A DNA stretch of 64,000 bases from CAWBBA01 sp963741625 (lineage in GTDB: Bacteria; Desulfobacterota; Desulfomonilia; Desulfomonilales; Desulfomonilaceae): contig CAVUIT010000012.1 of assembly GCA_963741625.1 (NCBI GenBank), positions 496,001-560,000 of the forward strand, read 5' to 3'. Under the pieces are notes generated by a model. That model was not told the DNA's origin, did not search any database, and was given only the letters and a program-made list of their open reading frames with translations. Position numbers and translations under genes: made by a program. Shown here in pieces: positions 1 to 7,832 of the stretch; within the stretch, counting starts at the first letter, position 1; every line of letters starts with the position of its first letter.

Positions 1-2
1 TA

Positions 3-623
3 GAGCCTGGAGAGCCTCAAGAATCCTTCAGGGTGCCGTCCTACATTTCACCAGCAGTTACCACTTTTCCGGTTGATGAGAAAGTCCTCTTGTTTGCAGA
101 CAGCACGACACGTCTGTTGATGGGGGTCGATCTCAACGCCTCCTTTGCCGCAAAGACCGCAGTGATAGTACTGACTCTACCTTTGGAACATCTCCGCGTC
201 ACCGCGATGGCCACGGGCAACTGGAATGGGAAGAAGGTATGGCTCGCGGCTAACTACCTCTATACCCGGCAAACATACGTGGTTGACCCGCAAAAGGCAT
301 TCAAGAAGGGCAATCTCCTTGGCGGGGTGGTTGCTTCTTATACCAATGGAGGGTACCCTTGTGGAATGACCCTCGAAGAGGGCCTGGTCATCGACTATAA
401 CAAATCACCGTTTCAAGGACTCATCTATGTGGCCTCTCTCAAGAAAATGGTCGCAGGAGCCAACCTCCTCGATGTCGGGAAAATATCTTTTGCTCCGCCT
501 GACGTTGATGCAATCGGGCCGGTGGTCGAGGGCGAGGATCTAGTCATGCTTTCAAGGAACGGGACGGTGTACCGGTTGCCCATGAAGACCGTTCTGCCGA
601 AGCCCGTTGGCGATTCGAAGTAA
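3..623 (+). CDS. C-terminal part of an unidentified protein, cut by the window edge
   Basis: The frame is open from base 3 with no stop, so this is the 3' part of a gene that begins outside the window. A GTG at 33 could serve as a start but has no ribosome-binding site. The visible ~200 residues look like a soluble beta-rich repeat protein: short strand-like segments, several Gly/Asn turns, and a C-terminal stretch (LVMLSRNGTVYRLPMK) like a blade of a beta-propeller. No catalytic motif, signal peptide or membrane segment is visible in this part. lepA follows 180 bases downstream on the same strand with its own ribosome-binding site. I do not recognise the family; the beta-propeller idea is inference. 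Confidence 0.6.
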   Translation, partial: EPGEPQESFRVPSYISPAVTTFPVDEKVLLFADSTTRLLMGVDLNASFAAKTAVIVLTLPLEHLRVTAMATGNWNGKKVWLAANYLYTRQTYVVDPQKAFKKGNLLGGVVASYTNGGYPCGMTLEEGLVIDYNKSPFQGLIYVASLKKMVAGANLLDVGKISFAPPDVDAIGPVVEGEDLVMLSRNGTVYRLPMKTVLPKPVGDSK

Positions 624-803
624 GGTGGATCTTCGGAGCATTGCGTCAATATCACGCCGCTCCTTTGCACTGCACTTCTTTCGGTACTACGGCATATCCC
701 GAGGTCATTGGTCCGGACCGTGCGCGTGTGCCGCTGCGCGGCCCCGTCCCGAGCGAGTGAGGCGTTTGATTATTAGATTGTTGGAGTCGGCTGGAGCCTT
801 TTT

Positions 804-2603
804 ATGGACCATATAAGAAATTTCTGCATCATTGCTCACATTGATCACGGGAAATCTACCCTGGCGGATCGACTGCTCCAGTTGACAGGGGTGGTGGGGG
901 ATCATGAATTCCGTGAGCAGATGCTCGACACAATGGATATCGAGAGAGAACGCGGCATTACCATCAAGAGCCAGACAGTTGCTCTTCCCTATCAGGCAGC
1001 GGACGGGAAAGACTATATCCTGAATCTGATCGACACCCCCGGACATGCGGACTTTTCTTACGAGGTTTCCCGCGCTCTGGTTTCGTGCGAGGGGGCACTT
1101 CTGGTTATCGACGCCTGCCAAGGTATCCAGGCGCAGACGCTGGCGAACTTCTACATGGCATTTGAGCAGGAACTGGAGATAATTCCAGTTATTAACAAGA
1201 TCGATCTACCCTCTGCAGATGTGGAGCGAGTCAAGATTCAGATAGAGAAGGACCTTGGCCTTGATGCCCAGGCAGCGGTGGCAATTTCGGCCAAGGAAGG
1301 GACAGGGATCGACCAGATCCTCGAAACAGTGGTCCACAGAATTCCGCCCCCCAAGGGTGATCCCCGTGAGCCATTGAAAGCGTTGATCTTTGACTCTCAC
1401 TGGGACCCCTATCGCGGGACCATCGTCCACTTGAGACTCTTTGACGGCGAGCTCAAACCGGGTGACACCATTCGATTCTGGTCCAATGGGGCCAGCTACA
1501 AGGTCGAAGAGACAGGGATTTTCTTAATCGACCGGTTGCCCGGTAAGGGCCTCCGTGCAGGCGAGGTCGGTTACATGATTGCCGGTATCAAGACGGTGAG
1601 TGATACGAGAATCGGTGACACGGTAACCCTTGACAATCGCCCGTGCCTCAAGCCGTTGAAAGGGTTCAAAGTCGTCAAACCGGTGGTCTTCTCGTCTTTG
1701 TATCCAATATCCTCAGACGACTACGAGGAATTGGCCGCTTCCTTGGAAAAACTGACGCTCAATGACGCATCCCTCACATTCCAGAAAGACCATTCCACGG
1801 CCTTGGGACATGGCTTCAGATGTGGGTTCCTGGGGTTGCTGCACCTTGAAATCGTACAAGAGAGGCTGGAACGGGAATTCAATCTCTCCCTGATCCTTAC
1901 TGCGCCGTCGGTCCAGTACCTGCTGGTTCTCAAGGACGGCACCGAAACGATCATCGACAATCCTGCCAAATATCCCGATCCGATCTCAATCGACAAGGCC
2001 AAGGAGCCTTTTATCAGAGCCGCTATAATCCTTCCCGAACAGTATCTCGGAAACGTTATCAGTCTGTGCATAGACCGCCGTGGGGTGCAGAAGAACATGC
2101 ACTTTCTCGGCTCGAACCGCGTGGAGCTTACGTTCGACTTGCCTCTGGCCGAAGTCCTCTTTGACTTCTACGATAAGCTAAAGTCTGTTTCGCGGGGATA
2201 CGCTTCGTTTGATTACGAATTTCTTGAGTACCGTCCAACCGAGTTGGCCAAGGTGGACATACTGGTTGCAGGGGAAAAGGTAGATGCGCTCTCCATGCTT
2301 GTCCACAAAGATCGTGCTCCGCAGCGAGCGCGACGGTCCTGCGAACGGCTGAAAAAGGAGATCCCCAGACAGTTGTTCAAAGTGGCAATTCAAGGGGCCA
2401 TCGGCGGTAAGATCATCTCCAGAGAAACGGTTTCGGCTCTTAGGAAAGACGTTACCGCCAAGTGCTACGGAGGAGATATCACGCGCAAGAAGAAATTACT
2501 CGAGAAACAGAAAGAGGGTAAGAAGAGGATGAAGCAGGTTGGAAACGTGGTTATTCCGCAGTCAGCGTTTCTGGCCGTCCTCAAATCCGAGGACGATGAA
2601 TGA
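804..2603 (+). CDS. lepA: Elongation factor 4 (LepA), ribosome back-translocating GTPase
   Basis: This is a membrane- and ribosome-associated translational GTPase, 599 residues, the usual LepA length. The G1 motif AHIDHGKST is near residues 10-18, switch region RGITIKSQTV near 47-56, G3 DTPGHADF near 77-84 and G4 NKIDLP near 131-136. The C-terminal domain ends in the LepA-specific basic region (RKKKLLEKQKEGKKRMK), followed by VVIPQSAFLAVLK. This tail and the lack of EF-G domain IV separate it from EF-G and TypA. The ATG at 804 is preceded by GGAG about 8 bases upstream. The gene stands alone; the next gene points the other way. No oddities were seen. Confidence 0.97.
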   Translation: MDHIRNFCIIAHIDHGKSTLADRLLQLTGVVGDHEFREQMLDTMDIERERGITIKSQTVALPYQAADGKDYILNLIDTPGHADFSYEVSRALVSCEGALLVIDACQGIQAQTLANFYMAFEQELEIIPVINKIDLPSADVERVKIQIEKDLGLDAQAAVAISAKEGTGIDQILETVVHRIPPPKGDPREPLKALIFDSHWDPYRGTIVHLRLFDGELKPGDTIRFWSNGASYKVEETGIFLIDRLPGKGLRAGEVGYMIAGIKTVSDTRIGDTVTLDNRPCLKPLKGFKVVKPVVFSSLYPISSDDYEELAASLEKLTLNDASLTFQKDHSTALGHGFRCGFLGLLHLEIVQERLEREFNLSLILTAPSVQYLLVLKDGTETIIDNPAKYPDPISIDKAKEPFIRAAIILPEQYLGNVISLCIDRRGVQKNMHFLGSNRVELTFDLPLAEVLFDFYDKLKSVSRGYASFDYEFLEYRPTELAKVDILVAGEKVDALSMLVHKDRAPQRARRSCERLKKEIPRQLFKVAIQGAIGGKIISRETVSALRKDVTAKCYGGDITRKKKLLEKQKEGKKRMKQVGNVVIPQSAFLAVLKSEDDE

Positions 2604-2657
2604 TCGTGCTCACCCCGCAGGAGGAAGTCAAGTGACTCATATGCGGTACGATACTCC

Positions 2658-2816
2658 CTAAAAAAGCCACTTTATGAGCGCACTAAGCACTAGAATGAGC
2701 ACTGCGCAGAAAAGCACGTAAGGACCGGCGTTCACTTCCTCCGCGATCTTCTCATCCGTGTGTCTTTCAGTGCACCCGCCGGTACATCCGTCGCAAAGGC
2801 GCTGATCGCTTGCCAT
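2658..2816 (-). CDS. Small Cys-rich, C-terminally membrane-anchored protein
   Basis: Encodes about 52 residues if started at the ATG at 2816, which follows GGGAGAG by five bases. A longer start at 2846 lacks such a site. The N-terminal part carries the cluster CDGCTGGC, which could bind a metal or form disulfides. Acidic and polar residues follow, and the protein ends in one hydrophobic helix (YVLFCAVLILVLSALIKWLF), so it looks tail-anchored with the Cys cluster outside the bilayer. It is convergent with lepA. No family is recognised; the good ribosome-binding site and clean architecture argue that it is real. Confidence 0.5.
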   Translation of the reverse strand: MASDQRLCDGCTGGCTERHTDEKIAEEVNAGPYVLFCAVLILVLSALIKWLF

Positions 2817-2950
2817 GAGTTCTCTCCCGATTACCTCGTCATACATTTATAAGTTTACAGCAATCAGTTCTATTGTTCCATAGGGGCGATGGAAAGATCC
2901 GCTGGAGGGGCGCTCAATTATTCCAATTGCCAAATTTTTTGTCCAATTTG

Positions 2951-3036
2951 CGGGAATGACGCCGTCACCCCGGACTTGATCCGGGGTCCAGTCCCGCGTT
3001 TCGCGGGATGGATTCTTGCTTTCGCAGTAATGACGG
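2951..3036. repeat. REP-like palindromic intergenic repeat
   Basis: Two stem-loops lie in tandem: ACCCCGGA...TCCGGGGT (2967-2987) and TCCCGCG...CGCGGGA (2992-3008). They are flanked by the short blocks GGGAATGACG and AATGACGG. The same blocks recur at 12668-12730, 38209-38234, 42353-42414 and 55525-55687. Open frames across it give the low-complexity peptide VTPDLIRGP, typical of translated REP sequence, and are not genes. Confidence 0.8.
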
Positions 3037-3113
3037 AGAAAACGTCCGTCACGGAGGGCCTTCCGGATTCACCATGTCGGTTGGCCAAATGGACATTATT
3101 CTTTCCGGCCGCT

Positions 3114-3563
3114 CTAACCGGCAAAAGTCTCTTTCGCAAGTTCTTGCCCGCTCTTCTTGGCTGCTCTTTTCCTTCCGACGCGAAGGCCGAGATAGCAGAT
3201 TGACACCGCAATTGATGGAATACATACATAATTCAAGAACAAATATGGCAAGCTCAGTCCTTGGGACCCCGCCACCCCCCACATGAGGAGGAGGACACAC
3301 ACTAGAATCCCGGCCGGCAGCTCCCATACTATTTCGGAAGGCGCCAGATCGCCCAGAATCCATCCTGTGAAGAAATAGCCAGTAAACGTTGTGGGAACTC
3401 CAAAGTACGCGGGGACCTGCAACCCCAGATAGCCCAGCACGCAAGCGATCAAGAGAGTGTCCACGAACCCGAGGAAAAAACCGAAGACAAGGCTCGCTGC
3501 CACCCACTGAAACCTGGAAAATCGCCCTACAACGGGTTTGACATGTTCATCCGTGATCCCCAT
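3114..3563 (-). CDS. Small polytopic membrane protein of unknown function
   Basis: This is a 149-residue protein with about four hydrophobic helices (roughly residues 20-47, 56-72, 82-100 and 105-125) and a basic C-terminus (RVGRKRAAKKSG), which predicts a cytoplasmic tail. The ATG at 3563 is preceded by AGAGG at good spacing. No motif of a known transporter or enzyme is visible. A gene for a small soluble protein lies behind it on the same strand, about 230 bases away, so an operon is uncertain. Confidence 0.6.
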   Translation of the reverse strand: MGITDEHVKPVVGRFSRFQWVAASLVFGFFLGFVDTLLIACVLGYLGLQVPAYFGVPTTFTGYFFTGWILGDLAPSEIVWELPAGILVCVLLLMWGVAGSQGLSLPYLFLNYVCIPSIAVSICYLGLRVGRKRAAKKSGQELAKETFAG

Positions 3564-3789
3564 GAATCCTCTTCTTTAAGAAGGCATTCAAACGCAGAAA
3601 CGGAAGAGTAGAGTAGATCAAGAAACGCCCGTCGGAGCGGATCGAACATTGGGGCTCGAGTGCGGACTTGAGTCTGCTCTCAGAAAAGAGCAGGTAGTAT
3701 CACAATTGACGGGAAGAGAAAGGATCGGCGGGAAACTCTTTACAACGCTGTGCCCGCCCCTACTGTGTCATGTCGCTCAGTGGGTTCGG

Positions 3790-4014
3790 TCATACGGCGA
3801 CCGAACACCCGAAAACAGTTTTCTCTATGCGGTATCGGTGCTTTCGCGATGGGTAGCCACTCGCGTCGCTCCAGGCAAGGTTGACATAATTCTCCTCGAA
3901 ACCGAGAACCACATAATTTCCGTCGGGCAGCGTACAAGTAGAAAAGCGGTCACGGCCGAAAAGGCTGTATTCCGCTCGCAGACCGTCTAAGTGTATGACG
4001 TCGCCGATTTGCAT
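3790..4014 (-). CDS. Small hypothetical soluble protein (74 aa)
   Basis: The start is placed at the ATG at 4014 because GGAGG lies four bases upstream of it, the best ribosome-binding site in this stretch. The in-frame ATG at 4032 lacks one. The product (MQIGDVIHLDG...) is mixed alpha/beta-like with no membrane segment and ends RYRIEKTVFGCSVAV. I recognise no family. Support is the ribosome-binding site and normal amino-acid composition only. Confidence 0.4.
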   Translation of the reverse strand: MQIGDVIHLDGLRAEYSLFGRDRFSTCTLPDGNYVVLGFEENYVNLAWSDASGYPSRKHRYRIEKTVFGCSVAV

Positions 4015-4332
4015 AATCCCTCCGTTTAGCAACTCAGTGGGTCCATAATCCCCAAGGCCGTTATTGATTCACCGGCCGGCACCTAAAAAATGGGCAGCCA
4101 TTTGGTGATATGCCTGGACTCGGCTCACGATGATGTCAGACTTGGGAGCCTGCCTCGCCCCTCAGGGCATATTACCCTTGACTTAAATATAATTTATAAG
4201 TTAGTTTAAAAATTTTGTCCATAGGGAATTCTCCGGGAATCTTTCTGCACGGTCATCCTCACCACATGCACAAGCCTCGGGACTCGGTCAAACCCGGTTT
4301 TGCGCGCCTTCTTTTCGGAACTCCCATTTCTA
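4015..4332. other. Intergenic stretch without a recognisable gene
   Basis: This is about 318 bases between two minus-strand genes. It holds an AT-rich segment (4180-4220) that could be a promoter for the small gene before it and a short inverted repeat AAATGG/CCATTT near 4087-4103. I see no convincing reading frame or RNA. Confidence 0.4.
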
Positions 4333-5454
4333 TCAAGTCCGATAACCGTAACGCTCAAAGTTTTTGCCCCACACACGCTTCACCTTTTCGCGGTCCGCCT
4401 CACTCATATGGTAGGAATTCTTTTCGTAACCGCCTATCGACCTCATGTAAACTTCAAGCCGTTCTTCAAAAGGCTCAAAACCTGTTAGCCCAAGCCCTTC
4501 GTACATTCCTCGAAGAGTTTTGATCGGTTCCGCTTCCAAATCTTCGAACTTCATCTCGTAGAGCGAACCCGCGGGGATAAGGCCCTTATCCCTTTCAAAG
4601 AGTGAGAACAGTTCAACGTACCAGGACAGTATAAGCTCATCCACCAACTCGGGTTCGGGGATTTGGAGGTGCGCGGGGCCCAACCCGTCGGTCCAGAGCT
4701 TCCGGGTAGACAGATAGACTCGGTAGGGGTCTCTCACGATGTGAACGAACTGAGCCTGTGGAAATATCTCCAGCAGCGTACTAACTCGACCAAGATTCGG
4801 CGGCGACTTCAACACAACTCTTCCCCGGTTCGCCACCATCAACTTTTTCACGAACAGAATGAGAGATTCTTTCCATCTCTCAAGCGCTTCTTTCGGGAGA
4901 AGCTTGGGGTCAATCTCGGAGTAGCCTTGGTCCCCCGTAACCGGAAACAGGAACTTCATATAGGGTGACACCGTTGAGTGCGCAGCAAGGGCAAATTCAT
5001 CTTCGTGTGGAGTGTGAGCAGAAAAGGTCATATTGTCCATGGGCCGTTTGTCTGGGGCGACCCAGTCGAAAAAGGTAGCTCCGATTCCGGTGAACAGAAA
5101 GTGATGTGGAAAAAGGCTCTGAAAGGCGGTTGGAGCTGTGAAATTCTCGTCCAAGCTTAGAAGATTGTGGAGGTGGGTCGTTCCGCTGCGCCAATGGCCG
5201 AGAATGAATAAAGGGGGGGGCTCAATCACGACGCCTCGAATCTGACGCGCGCTGAATATGGTCTCGCATGCGCCGTAAATAGAATTGAGTACGCCTACGA
5301 TCAACAGATAAAACAGACGCTCCGCGCATATAGTATCCACCCGAAAATCATTTCTCGCCAGAACTCGCAGCAAATTGCCCAACGTCATCCCGTGTATCAC
5401 TTGTGGGCGCACTCCAGGCTTGAAAAACGATAAATCATAGGCACTTAACGCCAC
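4333..5454 (-). CDS. PAPS-dependent sulfotransferase family protein
   Basis: Predicted to move a sulfonate group from 3'-phosphoadenylyl sulfate to an acceptor that the sequence does not reveal. The 5'-phosphosulfate loop is visible as FILGHWRSGTTHLHNLL near residue 82, and the 3'-phosphate-binding segment as VVLKSPPNLGR followed by FVHIVRDPYRVYLS. Both are in the order expected for Sulfotransfer_3-type enzymes. The length is 373 residues from a GTG at 5454, chosen because GAGGTG lies six bases upstream; an in-frame TTG at 5472 has no such site. The protein is soluble with one hydrophobic segment near residue 50. It sits alone, so the substrate (lipid, glycan or small molecule) cannot be inferred from context. 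Confidence 0.85.
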   Translation of the reverse strand: MALSAYDLSFFKPGVRPQVIHGMTLGNLLRVLARNDFRVDTICAERLFYLLIVGVLNSIYGACETIFSARQIRGVVIEPPPLFILGHWRSGTTHLHNLLSLDENFTAPTAFQSLFPHHFLFTGIGATFFDWVAPDKRPMDNMTFSAHTPHEDEFALAAHSTVSPYMKFLFPVTGDQGYSEIDPKLLPKEALERWKESLILFVKKLMVANRGRVVLKSPPNLGRVSTLLEIFPQAQFVHIVRDPYRVYLSTRKLWTDGLGPAHLQIPEPELVDELILSWYVELFSLFERDKGLIPAGSLYEMKFEDLEAEPIKTLRGMYEGLGLTGFEPFEERLEVYMRSIGGYEKNSYHMSEADREKVKRVWGKNFERYGYRT

Positions 5455-5765
5455 CCTAACACCTCGTGACAAATGTGTGATTGACCCAACATCTTAACCG
5501 AAAATCCTGTAAAGGTGCAAAGAGGTAAAGGGAAGGACCTTTTGACCTCCGGATTCGATTCCCGAGAAAAACCATGTTTCCCCGGTTTTCTTCTGCATCA
5601 ACGGAAAGCATCCCTTGCAATGAGAAATCAATAATGTCAGAAAGTGTGTTGCGACCATTGCCTTCCGGACTGAAACTCATTCCTGTACCGATCTTCAGTT
5701 GAAGCGTCCGTTGGGGTGATGGGAGGGAGCTACCGAGGAACTTTGACGAGGACAAGGAGACAGAC
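5455..5765. other. Intergenic region between the sulfotransferase and leuD
   Basis: About 310 bases separate the divergent sulfotransferase and leuD genes. The leuD ribosome-binding site (AAGGAG, six bases before ATG 5766) is at the right edge. A minus-strand frame across 5456-5824 has no family features and overlaps leuD, so I treat it as non-coding. No clear operator or RNA is seen. Confidence 0.4.
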
Positions 5766-6272
5766 ATGACCTTCATGGGCAGGGTATGGAAATTCGGTGA
5801 CGACATCAACACCGATGAAATCATTCCCGCTCGCTATCTTAGTATTACCGATCCGGCAAAGCTGGCCGAACACGTTATGGAAGATGCAGATCCAGAGTTT
5901 CCATCCAAAGTGCATCAAGGGGATATTATCGTTGCGGGAAAGAACTTCGGATGCGGGTCTTCGAGAGAACATGCGCCTGTGGCGATAAAGGCCTCGGGAG
6001 TGGCCTGCGTGATAGCCAAGAGCTTTGCCAGGATCTTTTTCCGCAACTCATTCAACATGGGGCTCCTCATCTTGGAATCTCCGACCGCTGTGGAAGGTAC
6101 GAGGGAAGGTGACCGGCTGGAAATAGACCCGGACAACGGAATCATTCGAAACGTGACCACGGGCGAGAGCTTTAACGTGGGGCCCATCCCTCCTTTTATG
6201 AAAGAACTCCTGCATAACGGCGGTCTGATTGCGCATATCAAGAAAAGGCGTGAACAGAAGCAGACTAGGTAA
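5766..6272 (+). CDS. leuD: 3-isopropylmalate/homoaconitate isomerase small subunit (LeuD type)
   Basis: This is the swivel-domain subunit of the aconitase-family isomerase that interconverts 2- and 3-isopropylmalate in leucine synthesis. It is 168 residues, the length of the short archaeal/anaerobe LeuD class. Visible marks are DDINTDEIIPARYL near residues 12-25 and the substrate-loop signature GKNFGCGSSREHAP near 58-71. The large subunit LeuC is not in this window, so the holoenzyme must be encoded elsewhere. Homoaconitase or methyl-malate isomerase small subunits share these motifs and cannot be excluded. The start is supported by AAGGAG at ideal spacing. glgA follows 40 bases downstream, without an obvious metabolic link. 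Confidence 0.88.
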   Translation: MTFMGRVWKFGDDINTDEIIPARYLSITDPAKLAEHVMEDADPEFPSKVHQGDIIVAGKNFGCGSSREHAPVAIKASGVACVIAKSFARIFFRNSFNMGLLILESPTAVEGTREGDRLEIDPDNGIIRNVTTGESFNVGPIPPFMKELLHNGGLIAHIKKRREQKQTR

Positions 6273-6312
6273 ATCGGCAAATGACGTGGAACCGTCGCGG
6301 AGGAATTGAAAA

Positions 6313-7797
6313 GTGCGAGTTTTGATGATTACGCCGGAAGTGACCCCCTTCGCCCAGACCGGTGGTTTGGGGGAAGTCTTGTCGGCACTGCCCGGCGAAC
6401 TTGCCGAGTTGGGCGTCGAGGTGGACGTCTTTATGCCCAAGTATCGCGGAATCGATTGTGACAAGTATGGTTTGAAAGAAACAGGCTTGAAGATCAAAGT
6501 AGATATCAACGCGCGGACTGTGCCTGCGGCGTTGTGGGAATTTAAACACAAAAGGGGAGTGCGGTACCTCTTCGTAAAATGCGACGAATACTTCGACAGA
6601 GAATATCTATACGGTACCCCCGAAGCGGACTATGAAGACAACGCAGAGAGATTCGTATTCCTGTGCAGATCTGCAATCGAAATGGGCCTTGCCGCATCAA
6701 CTCACTATGATGTCCTCCACTCCCATGACTGGCAGGCCTCACTGACCCCCGTGTATCTTCGGACGCTCTACGCAGGCGAGCCACTACTTGAAACCAGTGC
6801 CTCGGTTATGACTATCCATAATCTTGGGTATCAGGGAATCTTCTGGCACCTCGACATGCCCCTAGTGGGGGTGGGCTGGGAGTTTTTTACACCCAAGCAC
6901 ATGGAATTCCATGGCAAACTCAATTTCCTCAAGAGTGGTATCGTATTCGCCGATGAGGTGAATACGGTATCACCAGGATACCGTGACGAAATCCTCACGC
7001 CGGAGTTTGGTTTCGGCCTTGAAGGAATACTTCAGGAGAAGGGCACTCATCTTACAGGTATACTGAACGGTGTAGATTACAAAACTTGGAATCCTGAAAC
7101 CGATCCTCTGATTGAGGCCAATTTCATTTCAGAGGATTTCACCGGCAAGGCACTTTGTAAGACCGACCTTCAGAGAATCGCTCATTTGCCCATTCGGCAC
7201 GATGTTCCAGTGATAGGCATGGTGAGCCGCCTATCAGATCAGAAGGGGATAGATATACTAGAGGGGGCAATACCGTCGCTCATGGATCACGACCTGCAGC
7301 TCGTCATCCTTGGTACTGGCGACGCGAGGTACCAAATATCCTTTCGAGAGCTCGCCGAGCGCTACCCGGACAAGATTGGTGTTTTCCTGAACTATGACTA
7401 CGGCTTGGCACACAAGATATTCGCCGGTGCAGACGTCCTCCTGGTCCCGTCGAGGTACGAACCCTGCGGACTCAACCAGCTTTATGCATTAAAGTACGGG
7501 ACGATCCCTATCGTGAGGGCCACCGGCGGCTTAACCGACACTGTTGAAGAATTCAGCCTTGAACAGGATTCTGGTACCGGCTTTAAGTTTAAGCAGCCGG
7601 CACCATCGGCGCTTGAAGAAACACTTCTTAAAGCTCTGGATGTCTTTATGAGAAGACCTGGTACGTGGCAAAGGTTGATGGTCCGCGGAATGAGGCGTGA
7701 CTTTTCGTGGAGACGCTCCGCCAAGGAGTATTTTAGACTCTATGAGAAGGCTATCGCCGACAGAAAGAGTTTTCTAGACGGCGCAGGGCCGAGGTAA
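6313..7797 (+). CDS. glgA: Glycogen synthase (ADP-glucose, GT5)
   Basis: Transfers glucose from ADP-glucose to the non-reducing end of alpha-1,4-glucan. It is 494 residues, typical for bacterial GlgA. The N-terminal Rossmann domain opens MRVLMITPEVTPFAQTGGLG; the C-terminal domain carries PSRYEPCGLNQLYALKYG and the following VRATGGLTDTV, the GT5 donor-site signature. The GTG start at 6313 has GGAGG 8-9 bases upstream. Odd point: the nucleotide-sugar loop, normally KxGGL with Lys15, reads QTGGL here, so Lys15 is Gln. Glucan breakdown by the GH15 enzyme at 27.9 kb would be the matching catabolic step. Confidence 0.94.
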   Translation: MRVLMITPEVTPFAQTGGLGEVLSALPGELAELGVEVDVFMPKYRGIDCDKYGLKETGLKIKVDINARTVPAALWEFKHKRGVRYLFVKCDEYFDREYLYGTPEADYEDNAERFVFLCRSAIEMGLAASTHYDVLHSHDWQASLTPVYLRTLYAGEPLLETSASVMTIHNLGYQGIFWHLDMPLVGVGWEFFTPKHMEFHGKLNFLKSGIVFADEVNTVSPGYRDEILTPEFGFGLEGILQEKGTHLTGILNGVDYKTWNPETDPLIEANFISEDFTGKALCKTDLQRIAHLPIRHDVPVIGMVSRLSDQKGIDILEGAIPSLMDHDLQLVILGTGDARYQISFRELAERYPDKIGVFLNYDYGLAHKIFAGADVLLVPSRYEPCGLNQLYALKYGTIPIVRATGGLTDTVEEFSLEQDSGTGFKFKQPAPSALEETLLKALDVFMRRPGTWQRLMVRGMRRDFSWRRSAKEYFRLYEKAIADRKSFLDGAGPR

Positions 7798-7832
7798 CGG
7801 ATCATTACTGTTCGCCTGCACACCGATATGAC

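Noticed and set aside
2889..3286. Open frames on both strands across 2889-3286
   Set aside because: They are translations of a REP palindrome and of the antisense of the membrane protein gene; the peptides hold the typical VTPDLIRGP string and no ribosome-binding site.
5456..5824. A 122-codon minus-strand frame upstream of leuD
   Set aside because: Overlaps the leuD start, has no motif and ends inside the sulfotransferase start region.
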